14,504 nucleotides of DNA, from contig JALKBU010001215.1 in the NCBI GenBank assembly GCA_023091735.1, forward strand, positions 1 to 14,504. Direction: 5' to 3'. Under the pieces are notes generated by a model. It ran no database searches, had not been told where the DNA came from, and was given only the letters and a program-made list of their open reading frames with translations. Source of the stretch: Trichomonas tenax (lineage: Eukaryota; Parabasalia; Trichomonadida; Trichomonadidae). Below are positions 6,456 to 13,813 of this stretch, piece after piece. The first letter of the stretch is position 1. Every line of letters starts with the position of its first letter. Position numbers and translations under genes: made by a program.

Positions 6456-7764
6456 ATGGAACCCTGGAATATTTTCATTTCTAGGCATAGAACTAAAGGG
6501 AGGAAATTGTATTCAATGATAAGGTTATTGTCAGAAAATTTTACAAAAGAAGTTGCAGCAAAAATCAAAGATTATGTAGATGACAGGAAATTTATCGAAC
6601 AAAACTCTTCTGAGGATATCTGCCGTGTCCTTGACTACGCAAAACTTTCACCTGAAGATTTTTCGACATTATTTAATAATTTATCTTACAAACACACTAA
6701 TAAATCTGAAATTTTGGAGATGTTGAATCACGCAAAGATAAAAACGATCAAAAACGAGGATCAAACACAAGAAATTGCTTTCACATTATCCTGCATTCTC
6801 AATATCAACGCTATTGATCAAATTGGACAATTTATTGCTGATCATCCACCGAAGGAAAACAAAACGTGTTGTGAAGTACGAAGTCATGCGAGTACTCAAA
6901 CAAAATGTGTTCCAAAGAGAACTGAGTCAGATTCACCAGATATAGACAGTGATTCAGAACCAGATGTCTCTAACCTCGGTAAATGTATGGAAATATTTGT
7001 TAAAACACTTACAGGAAAACAAATCACAATTGAAGTTCGACCAAAATTCAAAATATTAACTGTTAAGCAACTAATTCAAAAAGTGGAAGGAATACCTGTT
7101 GACCAACAGCGTCTTATTTTTGCCGGCAAACAATTGGAAGATGAAAATATGCTTGATTATTATAGCATTACACCAGACTCAACCTTCCACCTTGTTATCA
7201 AATTGTGTGGAGCAAAACCAATCATCTATTTATATCCTCAATCTGAGATGGATGTTAAAATTGGAATTAATATCAAGCATGGAGAATTCTCATTTGTTTA
7301 TCCACAATTTGATCATCCCAATGAGTGGAATGTTCATGCATTTTCAAATGGATATATCATCCATAATGATAAAAAATCTTAAGTATCGCTTCTGGGAAAC
7401 ATAATTCTATCCGAACATAGACTTCAGCAAAGGATTTGTCGTCGCCAGTGAAAGAGTTGTTACATTCTTCGAAGAGATTCTCAAGAAGTTCAATCTGAAC
7501 AGTGATGAGATTTGCGAGTTCGTCACATATTGGCCTCCACGACTTGTATGTCATCCGTATGTTTTGATCTCTTTCCAATTCTCAAACTTTGAAGAAGAAT
7601 ACCCGCTTACAGTCACTCTGAAGCCAGACAACATCATCAGAGTATTCTTCGCAGCTCGTCCACTCACATCTCCTATCGAAATTCAGCCACAAACAATTCC
7701 TGAATACAAACGAAACGGATTTACTGTTGTTGAATGGGGTGGCACATTCGTTGACCTGAAATGA
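6456..7764 (+). pseudogene. Ubiquitin domain fused to a 'KPxIYLYP' domain, broken by frameshift and stop
   Basis: The first frame (6456-7382) has an N-terminal helical region (about 1-130), a Ser/Asp-rich linker (153-175) and a complete 76-residue ubiquitin domain (178-253: [31 protein letters not shown]). The Leu8/Ile44/Val70 patch and Lys6, 11, 27 and 48 equivalents are kept, Lys63 is Pro, and the end is CGA instead of Gly-Gly. KPIIYLYP (254-261) begins a second domain, one I associate from memory with trichomonad ubiquitin fusions and with stand-alone bacterial proteins. After a one-base slip near the A run at about 7372-7377 the protein continues in another frame (FWET, FSKGFVV, PLTVTLKPDNIIRVFF, EWGGTFVD) to 7764, with an in-frame TAA at 7402. 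Two lesions make an intact product unlikely. The ubiquitin could not be released by Gly-Gly processing even if expressed. Confidence 0.85.
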
Positions 7765-8165
7765 AACAAAAATATCACCATGAAAGTTATAATTAAATTT
7801 TCTATTAATATTATATAACTTTTTTATGGTTGGCTTTACAAATCCATGATCAGTAGACTTTAAAGTATAATTATATAATTTAAAATCAAACTTGACGATA
7901 TTCTAGTTATAAATTCAAAAATTTTTGAAAAATGCAATTTTTAATATAAAAACTACAGAGTACTCTTGATAGCCTTTATGCGTCATGTGTGTTTATTTTA
8001 AGATTTTGCAAAACATGACATTTGATGCCAAAAATGCAATTATTAAATATCAGTGTACAAGATGCTTCTGTTGGTATTAGGTGTTGGATTTTGCTAGTTT
8101 CCAAAGAAGTTCCATCTTTCGCATATGCAAAATTTTGACATGATTGATGGAGTTTGGAAATTTAA
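7765..8165. other. AT-rich spacer inside the element
   Basis: About 400 bases between the two ubiquitin-type pseudogenes. Stops are dense in all frames, with many TTTTGA/CAAAAT strings. No hairpin, RNA gene or ORF of note was seen. Its end probably carries the promoter of the next small gene. Confidence 0.5.
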
Positions 8166-8171
8166 TCATTT
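8166..8171 (+). promoter_or_regulatory. Inr-like element of the small SUMO-like gene
   Basis: TCATTT with A at 8168, 7 bases before the ATG at 8175, matching the trichomonad Initiator and its short leaders. It suggests that the captured gene kept its own promoter. Confidence 0.5.
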
Positions 8172-8174
8172 TTC

Positions 8175-8518
8175 ATGTCTGAGGAATCAAATCAGCAAGC
8201 TTTGTCTTCAGTGGATAGTTCTTTTGAGAGACTTACTACACAGTTGATAGATTATATTAATCAACAAGTCATTCTAAGAACGGCAATAAAACATGATGAA
8301 TTGCAGATATTGGAAGATGAAGCTGAGAAAATTCTTGTGTATGTGAAGTACCAGTGTGAACAGATTCGAGTTGGAGCTTGTAAATCTCAGAAAGTACCAT
8401 CATAGGGGCCTTGTTTCAGAAATTCGTAAAATCTCATAATTGCCAAAAACTTGAAGATGATAAAACACTCAAAGAAAGTGGTATTGTAGAAAAGTCCGAA
8501 ATGTTAGTGGTCACATAA
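8175..8518 (+). pseudogene. Small SUMO/Rad60-like ubiquitin-fold gene with a frameshift
   Basis: The first frame (8175-8405, 76 codons) begins MSEESNQQ, forms a helical N-terminal region and runs into KILVYVKYQCEQIRVG, which fits the first hairpin of a ubiquitin fold. It stops at TAG 8403-8405. A frame offset by one base continues with GALFQKFVK, then KLEDDKTLKESGIVEKSEML and VVT, closing at TAA 8516-8518. The second part matches the end of SUMO/Rad60-type folds (LxDxxTLxxxGIxxxxxLxVV). Together they give one domain of about 110-115 codons with a single one-base lesion near 8395-8405. No C-terminal Gly-Gly is present, so it resembles a non-conjugated ubiquitin-like domain. The assignment is from pattern only. 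Sequencing error is an alternative to real decay. Confidence 0.6.
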
Positions 8519-8711
8519 AAATGCATTTATATTTTTAACATGATGTCATATTGTGTTCATAATCAACTACAGTCTATATAATGTATCCAATAAGTATATA
8601 TCTTATTTATATATATTATATCACTATATAGAGTCATAATCGGTGTATATTATATATGTGTTAATATAATGATTCAGATTTGCACCAATCTTTCTGCGCT
8701 AAACACACCCT
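8519..8711. other. AT-rich tract before the right inverted repeat
   Basis: A low-complexity TA-rich stretch (repeated ATATAT, TATATATTATAT) of about 190 bases with no open frame. It could be a decayed 3' region of the preceding gene or internal sequence of the element. Confidence 0.5.
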
Positions 8712-8979
8712 ATATCAAAAGTTAGTTTTCGTCATTTTTGGAAATTTGTTTTTCGAAAAATTTTTGATGATTGCCCCATAATAATCATCAGAGATATATA
8801 TAAATAAAGAATTGAGTTTTAGTAAATTTTCATATCAAAATTTCAGTTTGGAGCGACGGCTTGACATTTTTAATATTATATCATAATGACTATGCTAAAC
8901 ATTTTTACGAAAAATAATTTTAGCAAATACACATATAACCCAAAACGTAACGCTGCTTCGCTGCTCGTGAAAGCTCGTT
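8712..8979 (-). repeat. Right terminal inverted repeat
   Basis: Reverse complement of 5505-5772 with one mismatch and no gaps. It ends ...AAAGCTCGTT at 8979, followed by AAAT. Confidence 0.95.
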
Positions 8980-8983
8980 AAAT
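8980..8983. repeat. Right copy of the putative AAAT target-site duplication
   Basis: AAAT directly follows the right inverted repeat and equals 5501-5504. Removing the element plus one copy joins the flanking codons in frame (AAA AAT then AAT CAA GAT) and gives an uninterrupted reading to TAA at 9026-9028. Confidence 0.45.
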
Positions 8984-9031
8984 AATCAAGATTTGTTTTT
9001 GTCATGTAAATATTGTTTTGACGAATAATGT

Positions 9032-9037
9032 TCATTT
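9032..9037 (+). promoter_or_regulatory. Inr-like element at the start of the coiled-coil gene
   Basis: TCATTT with A at 9034, only 5 bases before the ATG at 9039. Very short leaders are normal in trichomonads. This motif helps choose ATG 9039 over an in-frame TTG at 9018. Confidence 0.5.
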
Positions 9038-9038
9038 A

Positions 9039-9911
9039 ATGACATCAATTCAAGATCAAGAATTAATTGCAGAAATAAACACAATGTTGGCGATTTTGGA
9101 TGATATAGATGTGTCAACAATGGTTGATGGTAGCTGTGTCATTAAAACTTTCGATTTAATTTCATCTTTAGAGAAAATTCGCAATAATATTCAATCAAGA
9201 GATTCGAAACAAGATGGCAAAGAAATAGATGAACTTCTTACAGCATCTTCCTCACTAAATGTTCACAAATTAATTTCTGATTTAAATATTTCATTCGAAA
9301 TGCTGAACAATTTGTCTAACACATTATCTGACGAATCATCTGAATCTCTTTCACCATATTTTGAACAATTCCAGCCTTTATTTAATGAAAAATATTATAA
9401 TTTCGAATTATTATTCAGCATAGAAAAGGATTTTACTAAGGCAGTAGAGTCTATTGATAAATCCCAAGAAACTTGTTGGAACATTTTTAATGATCAATAT
9501 ATAGAAACAAAAAAGCTATTTACTCAAATCAGAACAATGATCGATGTTAAGAATAAGCTATCCGATATTTGCAAACACTTGGATTTGATCAATTCAAGCA
9601 AGAGCATTAAAAAGAAACCAAATCAAACTCTTTCAATCAATTGGACTGTGAACGAACAATCACAATCTGTTCATTCTAAAAATAATATTGTTCCAAATAA
9701 AATTACTCGAAATACTTCAAATGCTTTCTCTCATCTTCAACCATATTATGAAATCCAGCTTCTAATTGAAGAAAACAATAAATTACGCGAACTCATAAAG
9801 AAGCCTTCATTGGAAGTTGATCCAGAAGAAGTGTTGAAAGTTCAATCAGAAAATGAAATGCTACGTCAAAGAATCAAGTTCCTTAGATCTCAACTCGATG
9901 AAAAACACTGA
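9039..9911 (+). CDS. Coiled-coil protein of unknown function
   Basis: A 290-residue acidic-to-neutral helical protein that I do not recognise. It has no signal peptide or membrane segment. Residues about 1-190 are rich in Leu/Ile/Asn/Ser helices; a basic patch (SIKKKPNQ, about 193-200) precedes a polar linker. The last 55 residues (about 236-290: IQLLIEENNKLRELIKK ... SENEMLRQRIKFLRSQLDEKH) show a clear heptad pattern, a predicted coiled coil suited to dimerisation or cytoskeletal binding. The ATG at 9039 is chosen because it follows an Inr-like motif by five bases; an upstream in-frame TTG is not credible. The inverted-repeat element ends 59 bases upstream, so most distal promoter sequence has been displaced by about 3.5 kb, although the core Inr remains. 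Confidence 0.8.
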   Translation: MTSIQDQELIAEINTMLAILDDIDVSTMVDGSCVIKTFDLISSLEKIRNNIQSRDSKQDGKEIDELLTASSSLNVHKLISDLNISFEMLNNLSNTLSDESSESLSPYFEQFQPLFNEKYYNFELLFSIEKDFTKAVESIDKSQETCWNIFNDQYIETKKLFTQIRTMIDVKNKLSDICKHLDLINSSKSIKKKPNQTLSINWTVNEQSQSVHSKNNIVPNKITRNTSNAFSHLQPYYEIQLLIEENNKLRELIKKPSLEVDPEEVLKVQSENEMLRQRIKFLRSQLDEKH

Positions 9912-10234
9912 AGCACATTTTTTTGAGTTATATATAATATGTTTGTAATAAAATTTTGAACATGCATCATTTTGTGATTATATTGCATGAGAAATAAGCT
10001 CTTAAATCATAATTGATTTAATTCTCAAAATAAAAATATTCAAGATATATTTTAAAAATTACCTTATTTTAAGCTTGAGAATTAATAATTGAAACACGAT
10101 TAAGTTTATGATTGATTTGATTGATTGGTTTGAAAATTCTAAATTCTAAAGATATGATAATGTTGCAAACCTCTATAAAATAAATAATGTTTATTACTAT
10201 ATCAATTTCTCTATAAAGTACTGACAGCAGCGTT
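9912..10234. other. Convergent spacer
   Basis: AT-rich 323-base spacer between the 3' ends of the coiled-coil gene (+) and Utp11 (-). It contains short AATTGATTTAATT-type repeats near 10010 and 10100. A minus-strand frame at 10069-10308 overlaps the Utp11 end and is a shadow. Confidence 0.5.
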
Positions 10235-10915
10235 TTACCGCTTTCTAATTGGTTTCCACAGGTGATGAACATTTCCTTCATCATCTTCGACAGTATCATA
10301 CTTATCATCGTTTTTAATATCCTGTTGTAGCTTCATTTCGTCATAAACTTCTTGAAGTTTTCGTAGAATAAATTCGCGCTGTTCAATTTCTTCCTTCAAT
10401 TGCTTCACATCAGCACGATCTTCTTCTTCGAAACCATTCTCTTCAATCTGTTTACCTTTTGTTGCAGCAATAGCTTCCTCCATCGAATTATAAATTTTTG
10501 TTGTTCCAGTTGCTTTAACAGGGAGTCTAATTCTGAGTTTTTCTAATTTCTTTTTCTGTGTCTGCATCTTTGAGACAATGTAATTGATATCTCTCGTTTC
10601 TAATAACAATCTTTGTTCTTTTGTAAAATCTTCGCGCGGTTTTGATTTATATTCTACTGGTTTTTCTTTCATATCACCAATCATTGAGTAATAAAATTCG
10701 TTTGGATTCCTTAATTCTGCTTCACGTCTTAAATTGTCGATTTCTTTCTCATGCTTATGATAAATCTTCGCGCGCTCAATGTAATCTTTCTTCTTCTCGA
10801 GAATTCCGAGATGTGCACGCGCAGCTGGTTGCTGACGCTCGCGTTTTTTACGCTGAAATGGAGATTTCCACTTACTACTATTCATATTGTCACGTTTTTT
10901 GAAGACAATATTCAT
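10235..10915 (-). CDS. UTP11: Utp11, U3 snoRNA-associated component of the small-subunit processome
   Basis: Utp11 acts in the nucleolus in early 18S rRNA processing as part of the U3-containing small-subunit processome. The product has 226 residues (216 from the second Met), slightly shorter than the common 230-260. Diagnostic features are the N-terminal basic block FQRKKRERQQPAARAHLG, then LEKKKDYIERAKIYHKHE, then NPNEFYYSMIGD, and TRDINYIVSKMQTQKKKLEKL in the middle. The charged helical C-terminus ends WKPIRKR. Two in-frame ATGs (10915 and 10885) are possible: the family N-terminus aligns from the second, while the first adds MNIVFKKRDN. A TTTAAGCG motif lies 6-13 bases upstream of the first ATG, and no TCAYTW Inr is evident. 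Confidence 0.93.
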   Translation of the reverse strand: MNIVFKKRDNMNSSKWKSPFQRKKRERQQPAARAHLGILEKKKDYIERAKIYHKHEKEIDNLRREAELRNPNEFYYSMIGDMKEKPVEYKSKPREDFTKEQRLLLETRDINYIVSKMQTQKKKLEKLRIRLPVKATGTTKIYNSMEEAIAATKGKQIEENGFEEEDRADVKQLKEEIEQREFILRKLQEVYDEMKLQQDIKNDDKYDTVEDDEGNVHHLWKPIRKR

Positions 10916-11294
10916 ATTTTCGCTTAAAACCTTTATAATTCATCATTACACAACTCTTTAGACATATTTATCTATTTTATTTTCAAATTCCAAAAATATT
11001 ATTTGCTCATTATGAAAATTGTATCCTCTCTATATTGTCAATACTCATTCTTGGCCATGTTTTATCTATCCATTAAATACTTTTGGCTCAATTCATTAAT
11101 CAAAATCTCAATCATACTAAAAATGTGTTTTAACTTAAAATTGTTTGGAAAACGATAACATTTGGATAGATTGAGAGATTGGTGGTGTGATGATGAAAGT
11201 TGATGAAATGATATTTTATTATATATACAGACATTGTTAACTGTGCTGATTTTGTATGCATCATCGCAGGCATTGAAATAGAGAGGATTTGTGG
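10916..11294. other. Spacer between Utp11 and PP1
   Basis: The 379 bases contain the Utp11 upstream region and the PP1 3' flank (both genes on the minus strand). CGCTTAAA at 10921-10928 adjoins the Utp11 start. A GATGATGAAAGTTGATGAAATG stretch near 11190-11210 is simple repeat-like. No ORF or RNA gene was seen. Confidence 0.5.
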
Positions 11295-12284
11295 TTACAA
11301 CTTTAATTCACGAGTCTGATTTTCTTCAGTTCCACGTGGCGGTGTGCCAGGACGTGGACCAACGAAGTAATCCTCCTCCCACTTCATTGGCGGTAGAACA
11401 GTGAAGCTGCAGAAGAGATTCTCATCGACTTGCATTGTTGCACCTTTATTATCGTATTCGTAACAGTAATTTGGTGCAGAGAAGAGGGTGACGATTCCCT
11501 GTTCGTTGGGGAATGGAAAATCATATCCTCCCATCACAGCTTGATGTCCACGAACGACTAAATCGAAATGGAATCGATCGAGGAATTTACGAAGAGGAGC
11601 TGCGCCAAATACATAAGAAGCACCTCTATCGTTGGCTGCCCACTCCTGTGTCTCATAATCTGGATCAGACCAGACTAAATCACACAAAAGTCCTTCTTCT
11701 GGAATTTCTAATGGTCTCTGGTTCTCAAGCGCACGTATATCATCGAGTTTCCTCAAGATTGGCGAAATTCCACCATGAATGCAGAAAATCTTGTCATCAA
11801 TGATTGCAGCAAGTGGAAGACAGTTAAAAACATCACAAAACATGCGCCAAACTGTGATGCTGTACTGCTGTACGCATTCATCGTAAAATCCGAACTCACG
11901 ATTGATATATGAGCATTCATGGTTTCCTCTAAGCAAGAAAAAGTTTTCTGGATAGCGAATCTTGTAAGCGAACAATAAGCAGATTGTTTCGATACTTTGA
12001 ACACCTCTATCTACATAATCGCCCAAAAAAAGATAATTTGTCTGTGGCGGATACTTGCAGCGGTCAAATATGCGAAGAAGATCATGATACTGGCCATGTA
12101 TATCACCACAGATAGTGAGTGGAGGCTGTAACTCAAGGAGAATTGGTTGGTCAATGAAAATCTTGCGAACTTCTTTGCACAACATTTGGATTTCTGATAG
12201 CGTAAGGCCAGCTGGTGTTCCCGGTGGCTTAGAGCCAGCGAACAGAAGCTTATCTGTAATAACATCGAGACATTTTGTTGACAT
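11295..12284 (-). CDS. Serine/threonine protein phosphatase PP1-type catalytic subunit
   Basis: A two-metal PPP phosphatase that removes phosphate from Ser/Thr, probably with regulatory subunits. It has 329 residues, matching PP1 (about 300-330). All metal and catalytic motifs are present: GDIHG (Asp61, His63), GDYVDRG (Asp89), GNHE (Asn121, His122), HGG (His170) and RGHQ (His247; normally RAHQ). The beta12-13 loop reads [11 protein letters not shown], mixing the PP1 SAPNYCGEFDN with the Tyr found in PP2A. Overall the core and the [11 protein letters not shown] and YVFGA segments favour PP1. The C-terminal tail has a TPPR motif like the CDK-phosphorylated site of animal PP1, then a charged end. 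The N-terminal insertion [10 protein letters not shown] is not typical. The start is the first ATG, without a clear Inr; TTTAAGCG lies about 45 bases upstream. Confidence 0.94.
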   Translation of the reverse strand: MSTKCLDVITDKLLFAGSKPPGTPAGLTLSEIQMLCKEVRKIFIDQPILLELQPPLTICGDIHGQYHDLLRIFDRCKYPPQTNYLFLGDYVDRGVQSIETICLLFAYKIRYPENFFLLRGNHECSYINREFGFYDECVQQYSITVWRMFCDVFNCLPLAAIIDDKIFCIHGGISPILRKLDDIRALENQRPLEIPEEGLLCDLVWSDPDYETQEWAANDRGASYVFGAAPLRKFLDRFHFDLVVRGHQAVMGGYDFPFPNEQGIVTLFSAPNYCYEYDNKGATMQVDENLFCSFTVLPPMKWEEDYFVGPRPGTPPRGTEENQTRELKL

Positions 12285-12720
12285 AAAAGTTGTGCACGTT
12301 TACAAATTCGGGTCAGCTTTTGATTATTCGCTTAAAGAGTTTGTTTTCGTTCACAAATGGACTTTCTGATGCTAAATAACAGGTTTTCGGCAATAATTCA
12401 CTTTATATTATTTTTGCTAAAATCAAAACCATAAAATCAAGCTTTGGCATCCAAAATATAAATTAGCAAAGTGATTTTGAAAGCATTTCTTTGATAATGA
12501 GATTAATTCTTTCTTTTCGATTAATTTTTCATTAATTATTAATAACATCCATAAGCACAGTTAAAATGTCAATATTATTCTTCATCTTTATCTATATCAC
12601 AAAGTGTTTTGATTCGTTTCTGATTATTTTTTGAATTTGATATATATTTTAATAAATATTTTCTGTGACTCTAAGGATCACTTTGCAATTTCATAGTTTG
12701 AATATTTTCATAGTCAATTG

Positions 12721-12762
12721 ATTTGATTTTGAATTTAATTCAAATGCATTTCAAAATCAAAT
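12721..12762. repeat. 13-bp inverted repeat with an internal small palindrome
   Basis: Arms ATTTGATTTTGAA (12721-12733) and its exact reverse complement (12750-12762), 16-base loop. GAATTTAATTC at 12731-12741 is itself palindromic about its central base. AT-rich composition makes such folds less surprising than GC-rich ones. Confidence 0.7.
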
Positions 12763-12891
12763 GAGATTTTCTTGTTTTGCTTATTTCTTAATGTGTATTA
12801 GCTCTAATGGGAAATTAATAATATTCTTAGAATTTTTTTAATTTAAGGATCCAATTTGGTGTGATGATTTGAAATTAAAAAGCATAACTCG

Positions 12892-12905
12892 TTTAAGCGC
12901 TTAAA
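12892..12905. promoter_or_regulatory. Perfect 14-bp palindrome TTTAAGCGCTTAAA
   Basis: The half-site CGCTTAAA also occurs once upstream of Utp11 (10921-10928) and once upstream of PP1 (12329-12336). Here two half-sites overlap head to head. It lies about 30 bases past the stop of the SP-tail gene. It looks like a binding site for a dimeric factor, but no function can be shown. Confidence 0.35.
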
Positions 12906-12937
12906 GCAAAATTATATATAAGAAAGTAATATCAGAA

Positions 12938-13813
12938 TTAGTTAATTGTACGGTTTGGAGATGTGCGTGAAGCTCTTGGTGTTGATGCACCAGATGCTCT
13001 GCTTGTAGATCTAGGAGATTTAAGTTTTGGAGATAAAGGTGATGTTTTTGGAGATAAAGGCATCTTCAACATAGGAGATTCAGGTTTAATCTGTGCAAGT
13101 TCCTCCTCAGTGAACAGCGGCCTGAACATTGTCTTTTCATCCTCTGTTCTAGGAGCGCCAAGTCTAATTGAGCGAGCTTGGAGTGTTTTATCGAGTCTAT
13201 CAACTTCATTATTATATTCATTCTGGATTTCAACGAAAACTTGTCTTTCCTTCTTATCGCATAACTCTTTTTCTGTGTTTTGCTTTGTTTCTAAGGCTGT
13301 TCTAAGTTCAGTGTATTTCTTGTGAACAGCGTCTTGTCTGCTCTGAATGATTGACTGTCTCAAGCTCTGCGACTCCTGGAAAAGTGCGTCAGCAGCATCA
13401 TACTCCTGAGCTCTCGCGCGAATTTGAGCTTGATTCTTTTTAGTGTCTGCTTCTGGAACTGAACGTGTAGTTTCTGTCTCAAGCTCTTTGGCGTATTCAT
13501 CGGCTAACGATGACAATGCTGCTGCGTGTGTTTGCTGAAGAAGATTTCTTCGTTTTTGAAAACGGCTTTTTGCTTTGTATATTCTGTTGTAAAAGTTGTT
13601 GTATAACTCTGAAGCTTCTATCTTTATATTCTCTTTTTCGATATTATACGTTAATTGAGCTTTTGTTAAATTTGCCTGCTGATTCTGTTGATTTCTTGCA
13701 TCCATAAGCTTCTGAATCTGAAGATCGATGGATTTCGCTTGCTGAAAGTCGCAATTATCGATCGCAAGGTTCTTCTGCTTGCGCAATATCATAATTTCAT
13801 GGTCTGCGCTCAT
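12938..13813 (-). CDS. Coiled-coil protein with a basic Ser/Pro-rich tail
   Basis: A 291-residue protein not assigned to a named family. Residues about 1-40 (LRKQKNLAIDNCDFQQAKSI, then DLQIQKLMD) resemble the 'xxAxxxxDFxxAxxIDxxIxxL' opening I associate with a trichomonad coiled-coil family. Residues about 40-220 are a long charged helical region (many E/K/Q/R, few Pro/Gly), a probable coiled coil. The last 47 residues (245-291) switch to a basic, disordered tail with seven Ser/Thr-Pro sites (SPM, SPK, SPL, SPK, SPR, TPR, SPN), typical of phospho-regulated or microtubule-binding tails. There is no signal peptide or membrane segment. A cytoskeletal or flagellar-apparatus role is only an inference. 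No Inr-like motif lies near the ATG at 13813. Confidence 0.85.
   Translation of the reverse strand: MSADHEIMILRKQKNLAIDNCDFQQAKSIDLQIQKLMDARNQQNQQANLTKAQLTYNIEKENIKIEASELYNNFYNRIYKAKSRFQKRRNLLQQTHAAALSSLADEYAKELETETTRSVPEADTKKNQAQIRARAQEYDAADALFQESQSLRQSIIQSRQDAVHKKYTELRTALETKQNTEKELCDKKERQVFVEIQNEYNNEVDRLDKTLQARSIRLGAPRTEDEKTMFRPLFTEEELAQIKPESPMLKMPLSPKTSPLSPKLKSPRSTSRASGASTPRASRTSPNRTIN

Larger units (their letters stand above)
5505..8979. mobile_element. 3.5-kb DNA element with 268-bp terminal inverted repeats and broken cargo genes
   Basis: Two 268-bp arms in opposite orientation (5505-5772 and 8712-8979) align end to end without gaps and with one mismatch, enclosing 2,939 bp. This is the structure of a cut-and-paste DNA transposon or a derivative of one. 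Inside, all on the plus strand, are a transposase-like N-terminal fragment, a ubiquitin-fusion pseudogene and a SUMO-like pseudogene. No DDE/D catalytic domain is visible, so it is probably non-autonomous. Near-identical arms suggest recent arrival or arm homogenisation. Long repeats occur in Mutator-like and Maverick elements; the 4-bp AAAT flanks do not fit the 9-bp Mutator duplication, so the superfamily is undecided. The right end lies 59 bases from the next gene's ATG. Confidence 0.88.
12285..12937. other. 650-base spacer with fold-back sequences
   Basis: Region between PP1 (start) and the coiled-coil/SP-tail gene (end), both on the minus strand. It contains CGCTTAAA at 12329-12336, a 13-bp inverted repeat at 12721-12762 and a perfect 14-bp palindrome at 12892-12905. 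No ORF above 30 codons with a plausible start was seen, and I recognise no RNA gene. It probably carries the PP1 promoter. Confidence 0.5.

Noticed and set aside
5505..8979. Element as a Maverick/Polinton
   Set aside because: Too short, with none of the expected polymerase, integrase, protease or capsid genes, and its ends do not start with AG.
11513..12369. Several ORFs within and opposite the PP1 gene
   Set aside because: All lie in alternative frames of a confidently identified phosphatase gene.
12963..13707. Plus-strand ORFs opposite the SP-tail coiled-coil gene
   Set aside because: Antisense shadows of a long biased coding frame; Ser/Leu/Phe-rich composition follows from the Glu/Lys/Gln-rich sense strand.
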